Shown here piece after piece: positions 21,694 through 32,914 of a stretch of 64,000 bases of DNA. Position 1 is the first letter of the stretch. The number at the start of each line of letters is the position of its first letter. The notes beneath the pieces were generated by a model that was not told the DNA's origin, searched no databases, and saw only the letters and a program-made list of their open reading frames with translations. Source of the stretch: Capronia americana (lineage: Eukaryota > Ascomycota > Eurotiomycetes > Chaetothyriales > Herpotrichiellaceae); NCBI GenBank assembly GCA_016110215.1, contig JADWQD010000006.1, forward strand, positions 372,001 to 436,000, given 5' to 3'. The position numbers and the translations under genes were made by a program.

Positions 21694-22878
21694 ATGGACT
21701 TCTATCTACTACTGGTTGTGCATATACTTTCAGATCTAACACTCTTGCTCCAGGCGTCGCCAATCCCGACCTCTAATTTGACTGTGGTTACGAATGCCAC
21801 CAGCTCGACAACCCTCTGCAAGCCATATCCTCCCATCATCGACATCGTCTGCGTCGATTTCCTCGGAGACGTTCACAGCGCCACAAGCTATGTCAAGCGC
21901 GATCTTGGGTTTCAAGGTCAGATTGGACAATATGTGCTGCTCAGCTACGGCGACACCCTGTACAGCGATGCGGGTTACAGTGATACATGGCGAGGTATGA
22001 CGAGCGACTCGGTTGCTTTGGCCACGCAGGATCCTCTCGTGGTTGTCGATCCCGTCCTAAACTCGGATGGCTATCCTCCACAATTTTGCCCGCTGATATC
22101 CTCCTTTGGAGAAGATCCATCCGAGTGCGCGTTGGGCATCACCAATGCTGTTGGGACAACCGCGCCGAACGAAGGGATCATGTTCTTCCTCCTCAATCAC
22201 CGTCCAAACGGGACGAACAATCTCATGGGCGCAGGCGTTGCCTCCATCACCCTCGATACATCCTCAAACCCACCTGTTCCGCAGATCAGTCGTCTACCTC
22301 CCCAATACTGGTGGGATGCAAAATGCGAGCCCTGGTATGGCGATGTCTGCGCGTTGCGGTGGAACGACTACGTCTACGCATACGGCCACGGCATTGAGGG
22401 TAATCCATGGGTGTACCTGACAAGAGTCCGTGCAGTTGAAGCGACACAGGTCGCTTGCTACGAATACTGGAATGGAGAGGCATGGCAGAGCGAGAGACTC
22501 GACGGCAACGCCGTAGGGGAGAAAGAGAGCGTGTTTTGGCAGATCAACCAGGGACAAGTGATCTGGTCGAATTACTTTGACTGCTTTCTCTTCGTATACT
22601 GTGGTATGTTACAGGGCGATGGCTGTTTTCAGAACCTAGAAACTCACGATCGAACAGACAACTGGATGAACTCAAAGGTGCTCCTGAAAACCGCCCAACA
22701 ACCCGAAGGACCGTGGTCGGACCCGATCACATTGTATCAAGCGACCCCTCTGACGGATGGCAGCTCGATCTATGCCGCCGTGCCGCATCCATACTTCGAC
22801 GAGAGCGGGAAGACCTTGGTGGTTACTTTTACCAATCACCCAAACACCATTCAGGCTGTGCGGGTCGTTTTCGCTTAG
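21694..22878 (+). CDS. Secreted DUF4185-like protein
   Basis: Exons are 21694-22603 and 22658-22878, giving 376 residues. The 54-bp intron is in phase and has no stop, so the unspliced frame stays open; splicing joins VYC to DNWMNSK. The N-terminus (MDFYLLLVVHIL...LLLQA) is signal-peptide-like. The body has SYGDTLYSDAGYSDTWRGM, DSVALATQDP, LLNHRPNGTNN, WYGDVCALRW, YEYWNGEAW and TFTNHPNTIQAV. These resemble extracellular fungal proteins with a DUF4185-type beta-propeller, related in fold to glycosidases. No activity can be assigned. Several N-glycosylation sequons are present. The start is uncertain because coding-like sequence lies upstream at 21143. Confidence 0.72.
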   Translation: MDFYLLLVVHILSDLTLLLQASPIPTSNLTVVTNATSSTTLCKPYPPIIDIVCVDFLGDVHSATSYVKRDLGFQGQIGQYVLLSYGDTLYSDAGYSDTWRGMTSDSVALATQDPLVVVDPVLNSDGYPPQFCPLISSFGEDPSECALGITNAVGTTAPNEGIMFFLLNHRPNGTNNLMGAGVASITLDTSSNPPVPQISRLPPQYWWDAKCEPWYGDVCALRWNDYVYAYGHGIEGNPWVYLTRVRAVEATQVACYEYWNGEAWQSERLDGNAVGEKESVFWQINQGQVIWSNYFDCFLFVYCGMLQGDGCFQNLETHDRTDNWMNSKVLLKTAQQPEGPWSDPITLYQATPLTDGSSIYAAVPHPYFDESGKTLVVTFTNHPNTIQAVRVVFA

Positions 22879-23788
22879 GTGTGATGGCAAGCGAAAGATT
22901 GTCATGCCAGCACATCGTGCAGGCGCAGGCGCAGTCATATTCACCGACTGCAGCAGAGCGCCATGATCCGAGGACATGTCTGAGGAAGACAGCGGGGGAA
23001 ATGTATGATATGGCCAAGGGGTCTTCTCCACATAGCTCCCTCACGTTTCGTGTGGCCACAATGGCATTTACAGAGCCTGCGAAACTCATCTTCCAGGTCA
23101 ACCTATTGCTCTTGCCTTTTCTGCTTGTCAAATTCAGACACGCGCGGGGGAAGCGGTTGCAAGGCGCGCTAGACCTCAACCGCGACTCCTGATCGCGTCT
23201 CCTCGGTGTCATATTTACTTTACACCTGCCTCGTCTCTAGTTCAATTTACCACTACCTCCTCGAACCTACTTCGTCCTTAAGGATTCTAGTGACTTCCTT
23301 GTCCTCTTGTCGACTCGATATCCTAGAACTAAGCCGCTTGAGCCTCATAGATCGTTCTCGGATAGAAAGGGTAGAATGCGGTTGTCGACATGACTACACT
23401 CTTAACGTTTCACGAGTTAGGTAGTATGTTGCAGGAAATTCATCCATTGTCTGATTGAGCGTCTTGACAGTTATATCTGTATCGATATGGAAGCCTTGAC
23501 GGGCATCCGGACCGGGTGTTCGTCCGAGAGAAGAATGCATGGATGTCGACGCCCCCATTTTGATCCCAATATTTTGGCAACCGGAACGGTTCTCACTTCT
23601 ACCCACCTTCCCCTGAACTCGCAAGCTACATAGCCAACCGAACTACTACCTCACTTTTGTATAGTACCTCCACTCCAATCCAACCTACTTCCCTGACCAT
23701 CGTCCATTGTTCGACCGGCCTCAGGTCTGGTATCCGCTCAAGAGCGGTCCATCTGACCGTCCCCGCTCGTCACTGCGTCCATGTCGCC
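22879..23788. other. Convergent intergenic region, DUF4185-like (+) / DUF3500 (-)
   Basis: About 900 bp with no recognisable gene or repeat. Short ORFs lack domains. Confidence 0.4.
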
Positions 23789-25069
23789 CTATCCCCTCCA
23801 TACAAAATTTTGATTGACACTCCCCTCACACAGGGGCCTCAACGCCATGCCATAATCACCTCCATTCGGCGTCCTCAACAACGTATGAATATGAAACTTC
23901 GCGGGCTCCTTGTTGGTCAAGAAAACGCCGGAATGGTGGTCAAACTCGACGATCACCACGGGCGACTGAATGCGGAAGTAAAACGGGGATTCATCGTCGA
24001 AGCCGCCGATCCACGAGAAGTACGTCTCCGGGTAGAAGGCCTGGTATTCGGCCAGGCGGATGGCGCGGGCTTTCTCCGGCAAATAGAGGAGATATTGAGT
24101 CAGGATGGCGGTGATGAGATCCTGCTGATGCTGGCCCAGCGACGAGACGACCACGCCTTCGTACGGCACGACGCGGTTGTCGCGGTATGCACCGCACAGG
24201 TGGCGTTGGTCGTCGTGGTTCCAGCGGCCCTCGGGCATGGCCGGGTCGTGCATCGCCTTGTAAGTCTGGACTTGGGCCTGAACGTCTGGGGCCGCAGAAA
24301 GGGACTGCATGAGCTGGAGGCCCAGTCTCTCCTCCTCGTGCAGGATGCGTGTGCCCTTGTAGGGGCCCTCGTCTATGATGTTGGGTTCCGCGCCCGTGAA
24401 CCACGGCGAAATCACGATCTGGGCGCGGTACAAGAAGACATTCAGACACAGATGGTGGCCGTAGAAGCTGAACCCCCAGGGTGCCGTCGTGGACGGGACG
24501 CCGAACAAGACGAAGTTGTACGAGAACTCGTTCATCACGGCCGTCCCGTTCACCAGCTCGCCCAGGAAACCGTTGACGCGCATTGCCGAGATGGCTTTCT
24601 TGTAGCCCTCCGGGGAGAGTGTCGCGGCCAGGACGGCGAGCACGCTGTCCCGCACCGATGGGTCGAGTTCATCCAGCCGGATCCCCTTGTTGCTTAGGAG
24701 GAACTCCGGGTTGGACCACGTCCGCCACTCCGGGCTGTCGATGTGGTATGTTAGCTTTGCGGTCTGGGCGGGCGAGAGGAGCGACAGGAGAGTTTCCGTC
24801 TTGGAGACAATGTCCGCGATGGGGATGCCTTCGTCCTGGATCTTGAAGAGGCCCGGCCGCACCGTGCCGTCGCTGGTCACGCCTTTGAACGGCTCCTTGA
24901 GCAGTTCGAGCCAGTGTTTGTAGAGGGCGTGGATCCAGGGTGGGATGCCGGATTCTTTGAACGCGTTGGCATAGACGTGCGCGTCTTGTTTGGCCATGGT
25001 GGTGAAGCGCGGGATGGAGAGGTCCGGGAGGTATTCCCGGTAGGCGCTGGTGGGAGCTGACTCGGCCAT
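23789..25069 (-). CDS. DUF3500 family protein
   Basis: A single-exon, 426-residue protein matching the DUF3500 family of fungi and bacteria, whose function is unknown. Family features seen are WRTWSNPEFLL, an alternating Ser/Leu helical region, PWGFSFYGHHLCLNV, SPWFTGAEPN, LHEEERLGLQLM, TYFSWIGG, SPVVIVEFDHHSGVFLTN and a C-terminal HIHTLLRTPNGGDYGM. The repeated His clusters (GHHL, DHHSG, HIH) and acidic residues look metal- or substrate-binding, but this is inference. No signal peptide is seen. A 346-codon open frame on the opposite strand (23657-24697) is a GC-bias shadow. Confidence 0.9.
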   Translation of the reverse strand: MAESAPTSAYREYLPDLSIPRFTTMAKQDAHVYANAFKESGIPPWIHALYKHWLELLKEPFKGVTSDGTVRPGLFKIQDEGIPIADIVSKTETLLSLLSPAQTAKLTYHIDSPEWRTWSNPEFLLSNKGIRLDELDPSVRDSVLAVLAATLSPEGYKKAISAMRVNGFLGELVNGTAVMNEFSYNFVLFGVPSTTAPWGFSFYGHHLCLNVFLYRAQIVISPWFTGAEPNIIDEGPYKGTRILHEEERLGLQLMQSLSAAPDVQAQVQTYKAMHDPAMPEGRWNHDDQRHLCGAYRDNRVVPYEGVVVSSLGQHQQDLITAILTQYLLYLPEKARAIRLAEYQAFYPETYFSWIGGFDDESPFYFRIQSPVVIVEFDHHSGVFLTNKEPAKFHIHTLLRTPNGGDYGMALRPLCEGSVNQNFVWRG

Positions 25070-26176
25070 TTTGGTGACGAAATGGCGGACGGGGAGAAGA
25101 TGAACGAAAAGATAGGACGGTAGATATCTGGGTTTTCTGTGTCTTTGTTGTCGAGATTGCGTTCAGCTTCCCGTGGCGGCGATGGGATCTCCTCGCTCGA
25201 GTCTCGTTTCGGTTTTCTGCTTGAGGGTAGGATAATGATTTTCAAAGCCCCGAGAATAAGGTGGCGACTCGACGCTGTCTTGGATCTTTGTTTTCTGCGT
25301 AAAGATGACTGTCCAAGGGTAGGTACAGTTGCAAAACGTAGCGAAGGCTCTTGACCTCAATTGCCTACCTTGACGATGGTGACTGTACGGTTCGTTGCAT
25401 CAAGTAAATCTAAATCCATGCCACATAGATATCTGTGAATGGGAAATGGGGAGACGTCGTTCCCCCCGCGAATGAGACAAGGTGGGGCAGTGGTGGGCAG
25501 TGGTGGGCAGTGGTGGGCAGACCTCGCCGTTGCTGCCCGCCGCCGAGCCCCCTCGGAAGACGCACCTATAAGGTATACCCCCCAGTACATATGTTAGTCA
25601 CTGTAAACTACAGCCCCGGGACATTGATATTCCGACCCTGCTGCATGCCCTCCGCTGTTTCCTGTTGTTCCACCTCGTACACATCTCAAGGTGAGATCAG
25701 ACCACCAGGCCTGAAAGGTCAGCATTCTCAGAAAAAACAGCGTCTCCTGGCTCCATGGGAGCGTGAGTCAGTCTCGTCTTCCTGGGTCCTTGTTCCGAAA
25801 CTCATGGTCGGTCGTTAGGATAGGATTGGTCCGATTTGTTGCACGGTAGGATTCGTCGAAAATCCTCGTCGGACAACCTCGAGACGACCACACCCCCGGA
25901 CGCACAAGCCATGGGAGGATACAAGATCGAGTGGCGTGAGCGCTGTTGGTTCTGCCCAATGCCCCAAGCGGAAGAACCTCCAAAGAGAAGAGGACGCGGC
26001 GCTCTCATCACATACGGTGAGGCTTCGCCACTTAGATTTAGTCGCATCCCAGCCACGATCTGTTCTGCCAGAGTATCCTATCAGATCCGAGACGGCCGGG
26101 AGGTTGTCTATCGAGTCACGCCAAGGATCCTCAGGATGAGCGAGGCCGGTCCAAAGACTGACGGTGGCACTAGGAT
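25070..26176. other. Intergenic region with 10-bp tandem repeat
   Basis: Contains four tandem copies of TGGTGGGCAG (first copy imperfect) at 25481-25520. Positions 25800-26176 may include the unrecognisable first codons of the molybdopterin-protein pseudogene that follows. Confidence 0.5.
25481..25520. repeat. 10-bp tandem repeat (TGGTGGGCAG x4)
   Basis: Three perfect units and one with a single change. It is a simple minisatellite in the upstream region of the DUF3500 gene. Confidence 0.85.
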
Positions 26177-27500
26177 ATGGGTTTGCCCTTGGTTGTCCCG
26201 CGAACACTCAATGCTCCACATCCACTATCTGTGGACGATACGTCGGCCAGGGATGGGTTTGCTGTATCCTCTGCTTTAACAAGCTTTGTCTCGTTAGAAA
26301 GCCCAGTCAAGTTTCGGTTATCTCACGATGTCGCGGCCGGCAATGGACTTGAGGCGCCAATTCAGAACCACCGCAAAAATGCCGCCATCCTATTGTTTAG
26401 GGACTGAAATCCACGGGAAATGTGTTTGAAATCATGACAGGAGCAAGGTTCCCGGACCTCAGTCACTCATATCTAGATGCCGTGGGTAAGATTGAAGATG
26501 TCGTTAATCAGACAAGATGGTGGCATTCGGGACCGCACCGCCGCTTCTCTTGAGTACATCGAAATATGGGCACCCCGTCGAGCAAACACCGAAACAGACG
26601 ATTTGCAGGAATTAATCTCACCTTTGGCGACCGGATCGTGGAAGCAGGCGAGGTCATCCAGCTAAAGCACATCATGGCCCCTTGCTCACTTTGGCTTTCG
26701 TGATGTGCGAGTGACGTCCTGCATGCCAGCAGCCCAGACATATCGGATCGCCGCACTTAAGAATCGGGGTGATTTCGACAGGGTCCGAGTTTGATAGACA
26801 CTCCCGCAAATCCACGGGGCAAGTATTTAAGCAAACTGTGCGGCCTCTGGACAAAACAATATCCAACTCAAACGGGCCGTACATAATGTCCAGACTCCCT
26901 TCAGATTGATGCCCCATTCGACTTGCAGTATCTTGGCATATCACGAGACTGCGAGGAAGCTTTGGAGCACAAGATCCGGGTTGGAGTCCAGGATCGCCGG
27001 CTGGATGTTATCATAGCGACTGGTGGAGTGTCCATGGGCAAGTTCGACGGTGCCGGAGGGAAATATTGAATGCCAAGGTCATCTTTCACGGCGTCAGAGT
27101 GCGACCAGGTTTGCCCGTGTTGTTCGCATGGGCTCGAGCATGAGGATGCCGCAACCCCATGATTCAAGTGGGAGGATGACGGCTTTCTTTGGGGCTGCCT
27201 GACAATCCGATCGCCGCAGCCATAGCGTTTCGTTCCTTCGTCATTCCGTATCTAAACGCCCTCGGAGGACTGGAAATCGCACCTCCCAAACGCCCTAGTT
27301 CGCCACCACAGACTGGAACCAAATAGATGTGACAAGATTGACACTTCAATCAAAGAATCAACACGCGCGAAGCCTCCTGGTCTGAACTTCTTCTGGCTCG
27401 CAAAACGCCCCTCCCCCCAACAAGGCGAAGGAATGGGACCAACAATCCGACAAGGAACTGGGACAGCCGCGGGAGGTACTAAAGGATCTTGGAAAGCAAG
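26177..27500 (+). pseudogene. Decayed MoeA/gephyrin-type molybdopterin biosynthesis gene
   Basis: Family features appear in the correct order on the plus strand but in shifting frames with stops between. They are SVDDTSARDGFAVSS (near 26232-26276), VFEIMTGARFP with LDAVGKIEDV (near 26425-26500), NRRFAGINLTFGDRI then VEAGEVIQLKHIM (26600-26690), GVISTGSEFD (26765-26794), SNSNGPYIMSRLPSD (about 26862-26906), LGISRDCEEALEHKI, the strongly diagnostic IIATGGVSMGKFD (about 27010-27048), VIFHGVRVRPGLPVLFA and FFGLPDNPIAAAIAFRSF (about 27185-27238). Positions 27330-27500 resemble the C-terminal subdomain. MoeA-type proteins insert molybdate into molybdopterin. At least five frame breaks and several stops rule out a working product. 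It lies immediately upstream of a second ruined gene. Confidence 0.85.
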
Positions 27501-27775
27501 GCAGCTCAGTGAGTGTGTTAGTTGAGTCTGTACGGCATACCCAAGCCCCAGTAACAGAATTATGGTTGACATGACGGAACACACCCGAGGCGCGCACAAG
27601 CACTTGCACCTATCCTATGCATTCGATCAAAATAACTGATCGGGATATTCCTAGACATTGAGCGATGGGATGGCACTCGCAGACCGGGTTGCATTTTGCG
27701 AGAAGAACAAGTCGCGCTGCAATACGAATGTCTATCCAGCCAGTGGTCTAAACCCGCGCGCGCAACCCGGTCAGG

Positions 27776-28210
27776 AAACCAGATCCATCTCTCGGCGATC
27801 CTTGGCCTGCCCCGACCCTTGTACCAAAGATTACACAGGTCGACGACTGTGGCGACTACGAGGCCGAAGTCGCGGTCGTGATTGGCAAAACGGCCAACAA
27901 CGTCTCGGAAGCTGACGCCATGTCTCATGTACTAGGATACACGGCTTGCAACGACATCTCCAGCCACACACCGCAGTTCGTTGAAAGCCAATGGAGCTGC
28001 TCGAGGGAGTTTGATGGCGCCTGTCCCATTGGAGCAGCACTGGTGTCGCCGTCGATGATTTCCTATCCGTCGAAATTGTGCGTCCGAGGTCTGAAGAACG
28101 GAGTCGTGCTGTAAGATTGCCGGACGGACGACTTGATGTTTTCGATCCCCAAGCTTATCAGCTTTTTGTCTCGGGGCACCACATTACGGCCTGGCACACT
28201 GATCATCAGG
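27776..28210 (+). pseudogene. Fumarylacetoacetate hydrolase family remnant with in-frame TAA
   Basis: One continuous frame from about 27776 gives SLGDPWPAP, DYEAEVAVVIGKTANNVSEA, VLGYTACNDISS, FDGACPIGAALVSPSM and LCVRGLKNGVVL, which are core FAH-fold motifs including the acidic metal-binding residues. A TAA at 28112-28114 follows, and the same frame continues with DCRTDDLMFSIPKLISFLSR and GTTLRPGTLII. Relatives have Gln where the TAA stands, so a CAA-to-TAA (C-to-T) change is the simplest explanation. The conserved Gly-rich end of the domain is missing after about 28205, and no clear N-terminal domain is found upstream. Intact members hydrolyse C-C bonds of acylpyruvates or related compounds. 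Confidence 0.85.
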
Positions 28211-28330
28211 CGCAAGGCGCGTTTCATATGCCTAGCGCTCAACGCAAAGGCAGTACGACGATATCGTTCCCACGGCGCTCCTCTTGTCCAGCACAGCGTC
28301 CACCTCGCCGCAGTCTTCCACACGGATAAG

Positions 28331-29235
28331 ATGCACGCATTCGCCTTCACCGTCTCGACGGCCGTTGTCGCCGTCTTCGCCTTCGGAGCAGTCGTTGCAG
28401 CGCAAACGTTTCCGGAAATCACCGCACCTGCCATTGCCCCGATGACCGATAATCAAACATGGATGTTTACCCCTCCGTTGACACCAGATGACAAGGACTA
28501 CGTTGACGAGCTGGACGCTGCAAGGCTGGCGGACAGATCACCTCCCGCTGGCACGTACATTTGCGACAGCAAGGACTGGGCAGGCACGTGTAAATGGACG
28601 GCGGTGACAGACTACCAATGTCTCGACTATCCTGCCGATGCTGCTTCCTCGTTCGGTGTAAGCTTGCCTCTTGTTCCCAATTTTCAAACATTTTCCATAT
28701 CCCGGTTCAGGCCGTCCTTCCACTGTCTTCCTACTGACCTCCTTTTCTACCCTAGCCCCCTCAAGCCTGGCAATGCAAGATCTTCTACAGTAAAGGCTGC
28801 GCACCAGGCACCGGCACCGATGGAAAACTCACATACCCTGGCACACCGAACCTAGGGGCCACATACAACCGATACGACAAGCCAGGATCCTACATGTGCA
28901 GGATGTGCAACACCGCGCCTGGGGATCCTCCTTGGTAAGTACCAGTCCAAATCCAAGCCACTGCCAACGTCAGGGTTTCAGTACTCTCAAATCCCCGGGA
29001 TCGTCACATACGAGAATGGAATATCTACACCCTGCATTGCACTGACTGTTGACTGATGCGGATTTGATGTCTTTCTTATAGCGTCAACAACAACGCCCCG
29101 GAATTTTATTTCGCACAAGCCAAGTACGGGTACGGGGGCGACGGGAATACTTGCACGTTTTGGGACACCAATATAGGGACCACGACAAAGTATCCTTGCC
29201 TACCGCAGGCGACTGTTGATCCTCACTTTGTCTAG
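28331..29235 (+). CDS. Small secreted cysteine-rich protein
   Basis: Exons are 28331-28657, 28756-28934 and 29082-29235 (introns 98 and 147 bp, GT-AG), giving 219 residues. The N-terminus MHAFAFTVSTAVVAVFAFG is a clear signal peptide with a likely cut after VVAAQ. The mature part has about ten Cys, spread as YICDSKDW, GTCKWTA, YQCLDYP, WQCKIFYSKGC, YMCRMC, PCVNNN, NTCTFW and YPCLP, rich in Gly, Tyr and Pro. No known family is recognised. Size, Cys content and secretion suggest an extracellular or effector-like protein, which is inference only. Its start lies 120 bp beyond the FAH remnant, so its promoter must lie inside former coding DNA. Confidence 0.8.
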
Positions 29236-31084
29236 ATTGGAGAGAGACGGCACTTCTCTGCGCACTGCCACTTTCATCCAGCACGCATCATCGCCTTGTG
29301 GGACGGATCGCCAAGTACAGGCGTCGTGACTCATTATAAGCGGGAAGCGACTTCACCGAGTGTCAAAAGAAGGCATCGTCCGTTCGAAACGGAGTGACCA
29401 CTTCTCGAGCATTATCACGGACAGGATGGATCGGTCGGAGGAAAAGCCCGAAGTGAGTTCCGCGTGTCGAAGAAGGAGAAGATCCATCAATGCGCATGAT
29501 GCCCCTTAACTCTAGGAACTCGAGTTCGTGGCGGCAATGCATATCCGCAGTGGTTGTCGATCGACGTGCGTGGAAATCCTCCCGACGGCTCACAGGCGAG
29601 TAATTAATTACAATGTTAGTTGCGCGCCCATCCATGCCGTGCACGACTTCTTTTCGCACATGCGTTTTCCCGTTCCGACTTAACAGTAGAGGCAGAGGGA
29701 GCGGATAAACTCTTCCACACTATAACTCGTTTCTCGTACTGTATCTGGTAGAGTACATAGCAGCGTGTGCGTGCGACAAAACTGTTTTCGCCTCCCCCTC
29801 TTGAGAAATCGATCCGCGTCCAACTGCGAGAGAAAAATGTCAGAGCGGAGAAATCGACCCAAAGAATCCGGAGCCCACAGCCTACAGAACGGAATTTGTT
29901 GAGCCGATGTGTTGTTTGAGGGTAGATTATATATATGGTTGCGTGATGCTGTCTGTCTGCTGATTTACAGAGGTCTTCAGCCCTCTTGAAACATCTCAGA
30001 GGCGCCTGCTCCTGGTGCCTCAAGACCATCGCAGAAGCTATACTAGCAGGAGAGCACGCCGAGACGGTCTGTGGCGACCCGAGAGACCCCTAAATAGTCC
30101 CCTTTGAGAGTCCCGGGAGCTTATTTGCCTCACGGTCTTCAACCGATGACCTCTGTTGCCATCCAGAGGCTGGGTAGGACTGTCATTTTTGGGTATAGAG
30201 GCTACTGGGGTGCCTCGGTTGGTGCCTGCTTCGACAGATTGCTTCAATGCGGATTCTGTGTTTCCCCAAACATTAATTTATCGTCGTCGTTCTGAGTCAA
30301 GCTTCCGACCTTGTTGTCAATGTTCAATTCTGTAAGAATGTCCCTCTAATGGTTGGCAAAAACGGCCTACTTTGTGGCTGCTTGGCCTTACAATGGACCT
30401 CTACACCAACCGACACAGTCAGTACAGAATGATTGAGCAGTTACCGGATCACCAACACAGTGCTATCTCAAATGCTCGCCTTCAGCTTTTAACGGGAATC
30501 GTGCTGACGCGTCGAAATTGTGTCCCAAAAGGTCTATACAGGTGAGAAGTCACAGTTACAATCAGATGTATCCATGGTTTCTTTTCTTTGGATAAAGCGC
30601 TGGAATGCTCATGAGGTATTCTTGGGTTTTATTTCTCATCGCCTATGCTCTTTACTTGCTAAGTCTGGTCATCGAGGGAGTCACATGCACTATAGACCAA
30701 AGTTTCAGTTATTATCCCTGTTACTATCCCTGCGCGTGGCTCTATACTTACTCTCTGCGCAAGGCACCAGGCTGCCTCATGCAGGGTAGACATCGCTACA
30801 GTATCTGGAGATACACTTTCAGCCCATCCAACGTTCTTTACAGTGCCCTTCGTAGAATTATCAGTTCAGTACTAGTCGTGGATCGGAATCAATTCCCATG
30901 AGTGCGTTCGTTCAATCGCCCGGTCGTTCTTTTCATGTTTACCACATTCTTCTCTCTGCACAACGTCCTCATATCGGGTACAACAACATCCTCTCTTCCC
31001 CGGTCAGTGCAAAGGAGGAGCTCTGGCATCACGATCCTGTTACACAGTCATGTCAAAGCCGATATTCGTGGCTAGCCATATATC
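29236..31084. other. Intergenic 1.85 kb, nothing recognised
   Basis: Short ORFs on both strands (for example 30605-30901 +, with one hydrophobic stretch) lack homology clues, splice support or good start context. No repeat is evident. Confidence 0.4.
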
Positions 31085-32914
31085 CTACTGCGGAAGTTCC
31101 TCAACTCGCGCCGAACCCCAGTCAGCAGTTGGTGTGAGTTGATGTCTGTCTACTGGTCCATTTTCAAGATCGAGGCGGGGGTCATCAATTCTGAATGATC
31201 CGTCGCAATCCATGCAGATGATGCCTTGCGAGGTCTGGATATACCGCAAGTCTTCTATTCTCCTCTCGCAGTTCCGACAATTGAAGCAAGCTGCACAGAA
31301 TGCCTGATCCCCTGCCAGGATTGCAGAACGATTGAGCTTGTTCCCACACTTGTTACAGCCTGCAATGCAGGGGGGGTATATATCGCTGTCATTCATCAAC
31401 AGAGAATGGTCATTCGAATCCATGTCGGTGTGGCGAGTTTCGTGCTGAACCCATTCGATATTCCGTCCGTCCCACCCAGGCCCGGATGCTTGCTGTGCTT
31501 CTTGGATCTTCCCACAGCCCTTACGTGGACGTAGAAGGCCAATCTCCTGTGTGATTGGGTCACTTCCTACAGAAATGGCATTCAGCCCGAGCGCTAGTAA
31601 GTCCCCAACTAGCTGGAAGCCATTATGTTGAATCCCTTCCCCGGACCCCGACGGGAGAGTGTCGGCAGGGATCGATTCTTTCGGCGGTGACTTTGTATCC
31701 TCGTCTTGTGTTGGAATGGCAATGTATTCCTCCTCTCCTGGAACCGCAGACACAGTTGCATCGGTCAAAGGGTTGTGACGTTCTTCAGATTCTGCAGACA
31801 CAGAGGCCTCTGGGCTTCTAGATGCAGGCTTCGAGGTTGTATTTGTCGTTTCAATGTTGCTTTCCGAGAACAGGTCCGGAAGACTTAGGTTAGAGAGTCG
31901 CGAGAGTTGAGACTCATCCACCGGAAAGCCAAAGCTGTCCGGGCCCTTCAAGTCCTCCGTCCTTAGACATGAAGCATTTGCCCTTTGCCAGTCAGGATCA
32001 ACAGATGGTTCGGTAACTGCTTCCTGCACCCAGGTACGTCGATGTCTAAAATCGTTTCCCGATCCAGGTTCGTACACGGATCGAGGCGGTGTTCGTGCAA
32101 CAGAGAGAGGCACCCAGGAAGAGATCGCGGTGGTCGTCGAATCCTGTACCACCCTTTGATCGTCAAGCCAGCGAACTGCTCGAGAAGTGTTGGACCGTTG
32201 CCGTGAAATCGCGTTGGCGCGAAATAAACGAACAATCACAAGAGCCCCCAATATCCCACATAAGGCGAGGAGCACAAGGATGATGGTATGAGTAAAATTC
32301 GTGCTTGGGTCTGATAATCCAGCCCCAGAAAGGTCACGAACGAACAATGTTCTTCTCGTTTGATGCTTCTTCAGCCAGCCCCAGGATAATCGAGGAGGCG
32401 GAGAGAGTTCTTTGTCAAGTGTGTCCTGGCAGCTTTTCGATATAATGATGTGTGTTTCCTTCAAAGGCTAGGGTTAGTAGTGACTCGAATAAGCATGGTT
32501 TCAGTTAGCCCTTACATTTTGACTGGCGCAATACTCTTTCCAGTCTTTAGCAGACGTCCAGGAAGATAGTTCCAAAGCCGTCCAGGCGGCGACGAGACCC
32601 AAAATTGTGATACATATCTTCAAAATGATCTTCAGACAGGATTTGAAGCTCGCCCAGGAAAGCCATGTCCTTTGAGCAGAAACATTAGTTTGGCCCACGG
32701 ATGATGACGAGAAATTAGGACAGCTGCCACATCCTCCACATCCTCTTCCAGGGACACGAGTCAAACTGTTGGCAGGAGGAGTGACAAGCGCGGAACCAGT
32801 AGTGGCTGTGGCATTCAACGCGCTGGAAGCGGGAGCCTGGGCCGGAACTGGTGATGAGGCTGGCGGCCTGGGAGGCAAAGGAATCAGTGAGATGGCTGTT
32901 GTCGAGTCAGCCAT
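31085..32914 (-). CDS. Two-TM membrane protein with C-terminal LIM-like zinc domain
   Basis: Exons are 32516-32914 and 31085-32467 on the minus strand (48-bp GT-AG intron), giving 593 residues. The N-terminus is Pro/Ala/Ser-rich with a CGGCGSC patch. One membrane segment lies near residues 108-127 (ILKICITILGLVAAW) and a second near 188-208 (TIILVLLALCGILGALVIV), followed by a long polar Ser/Thr/Glu-rich region. The C-terminus holds CNKC, then 16 residues, CAACFNCRNC, 17 residues, and CMDC. This is LIM spacing with Cys in the usual His position. LIM domains bind proteins. A membrane-tethered LIM protein is unusual, and I know no named homologue. The intron-exon model and the Cys pattern are direct observations. 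Confidence 0.8.

Noticed and set aside
23657..24697. 346-codon ORF antisense to the DUF3500 gene
   Set aside because: A composition shadow. The opposite strand is a complete family match and this frame has no recognisable motif.
30605..30901. 98-codon ORF with a hydrophobic N-terminal stretch
   Set aside because: No clear signal-peptide cut site, no conserved motif, odd Tyr/Cys repeats and several competing frames.
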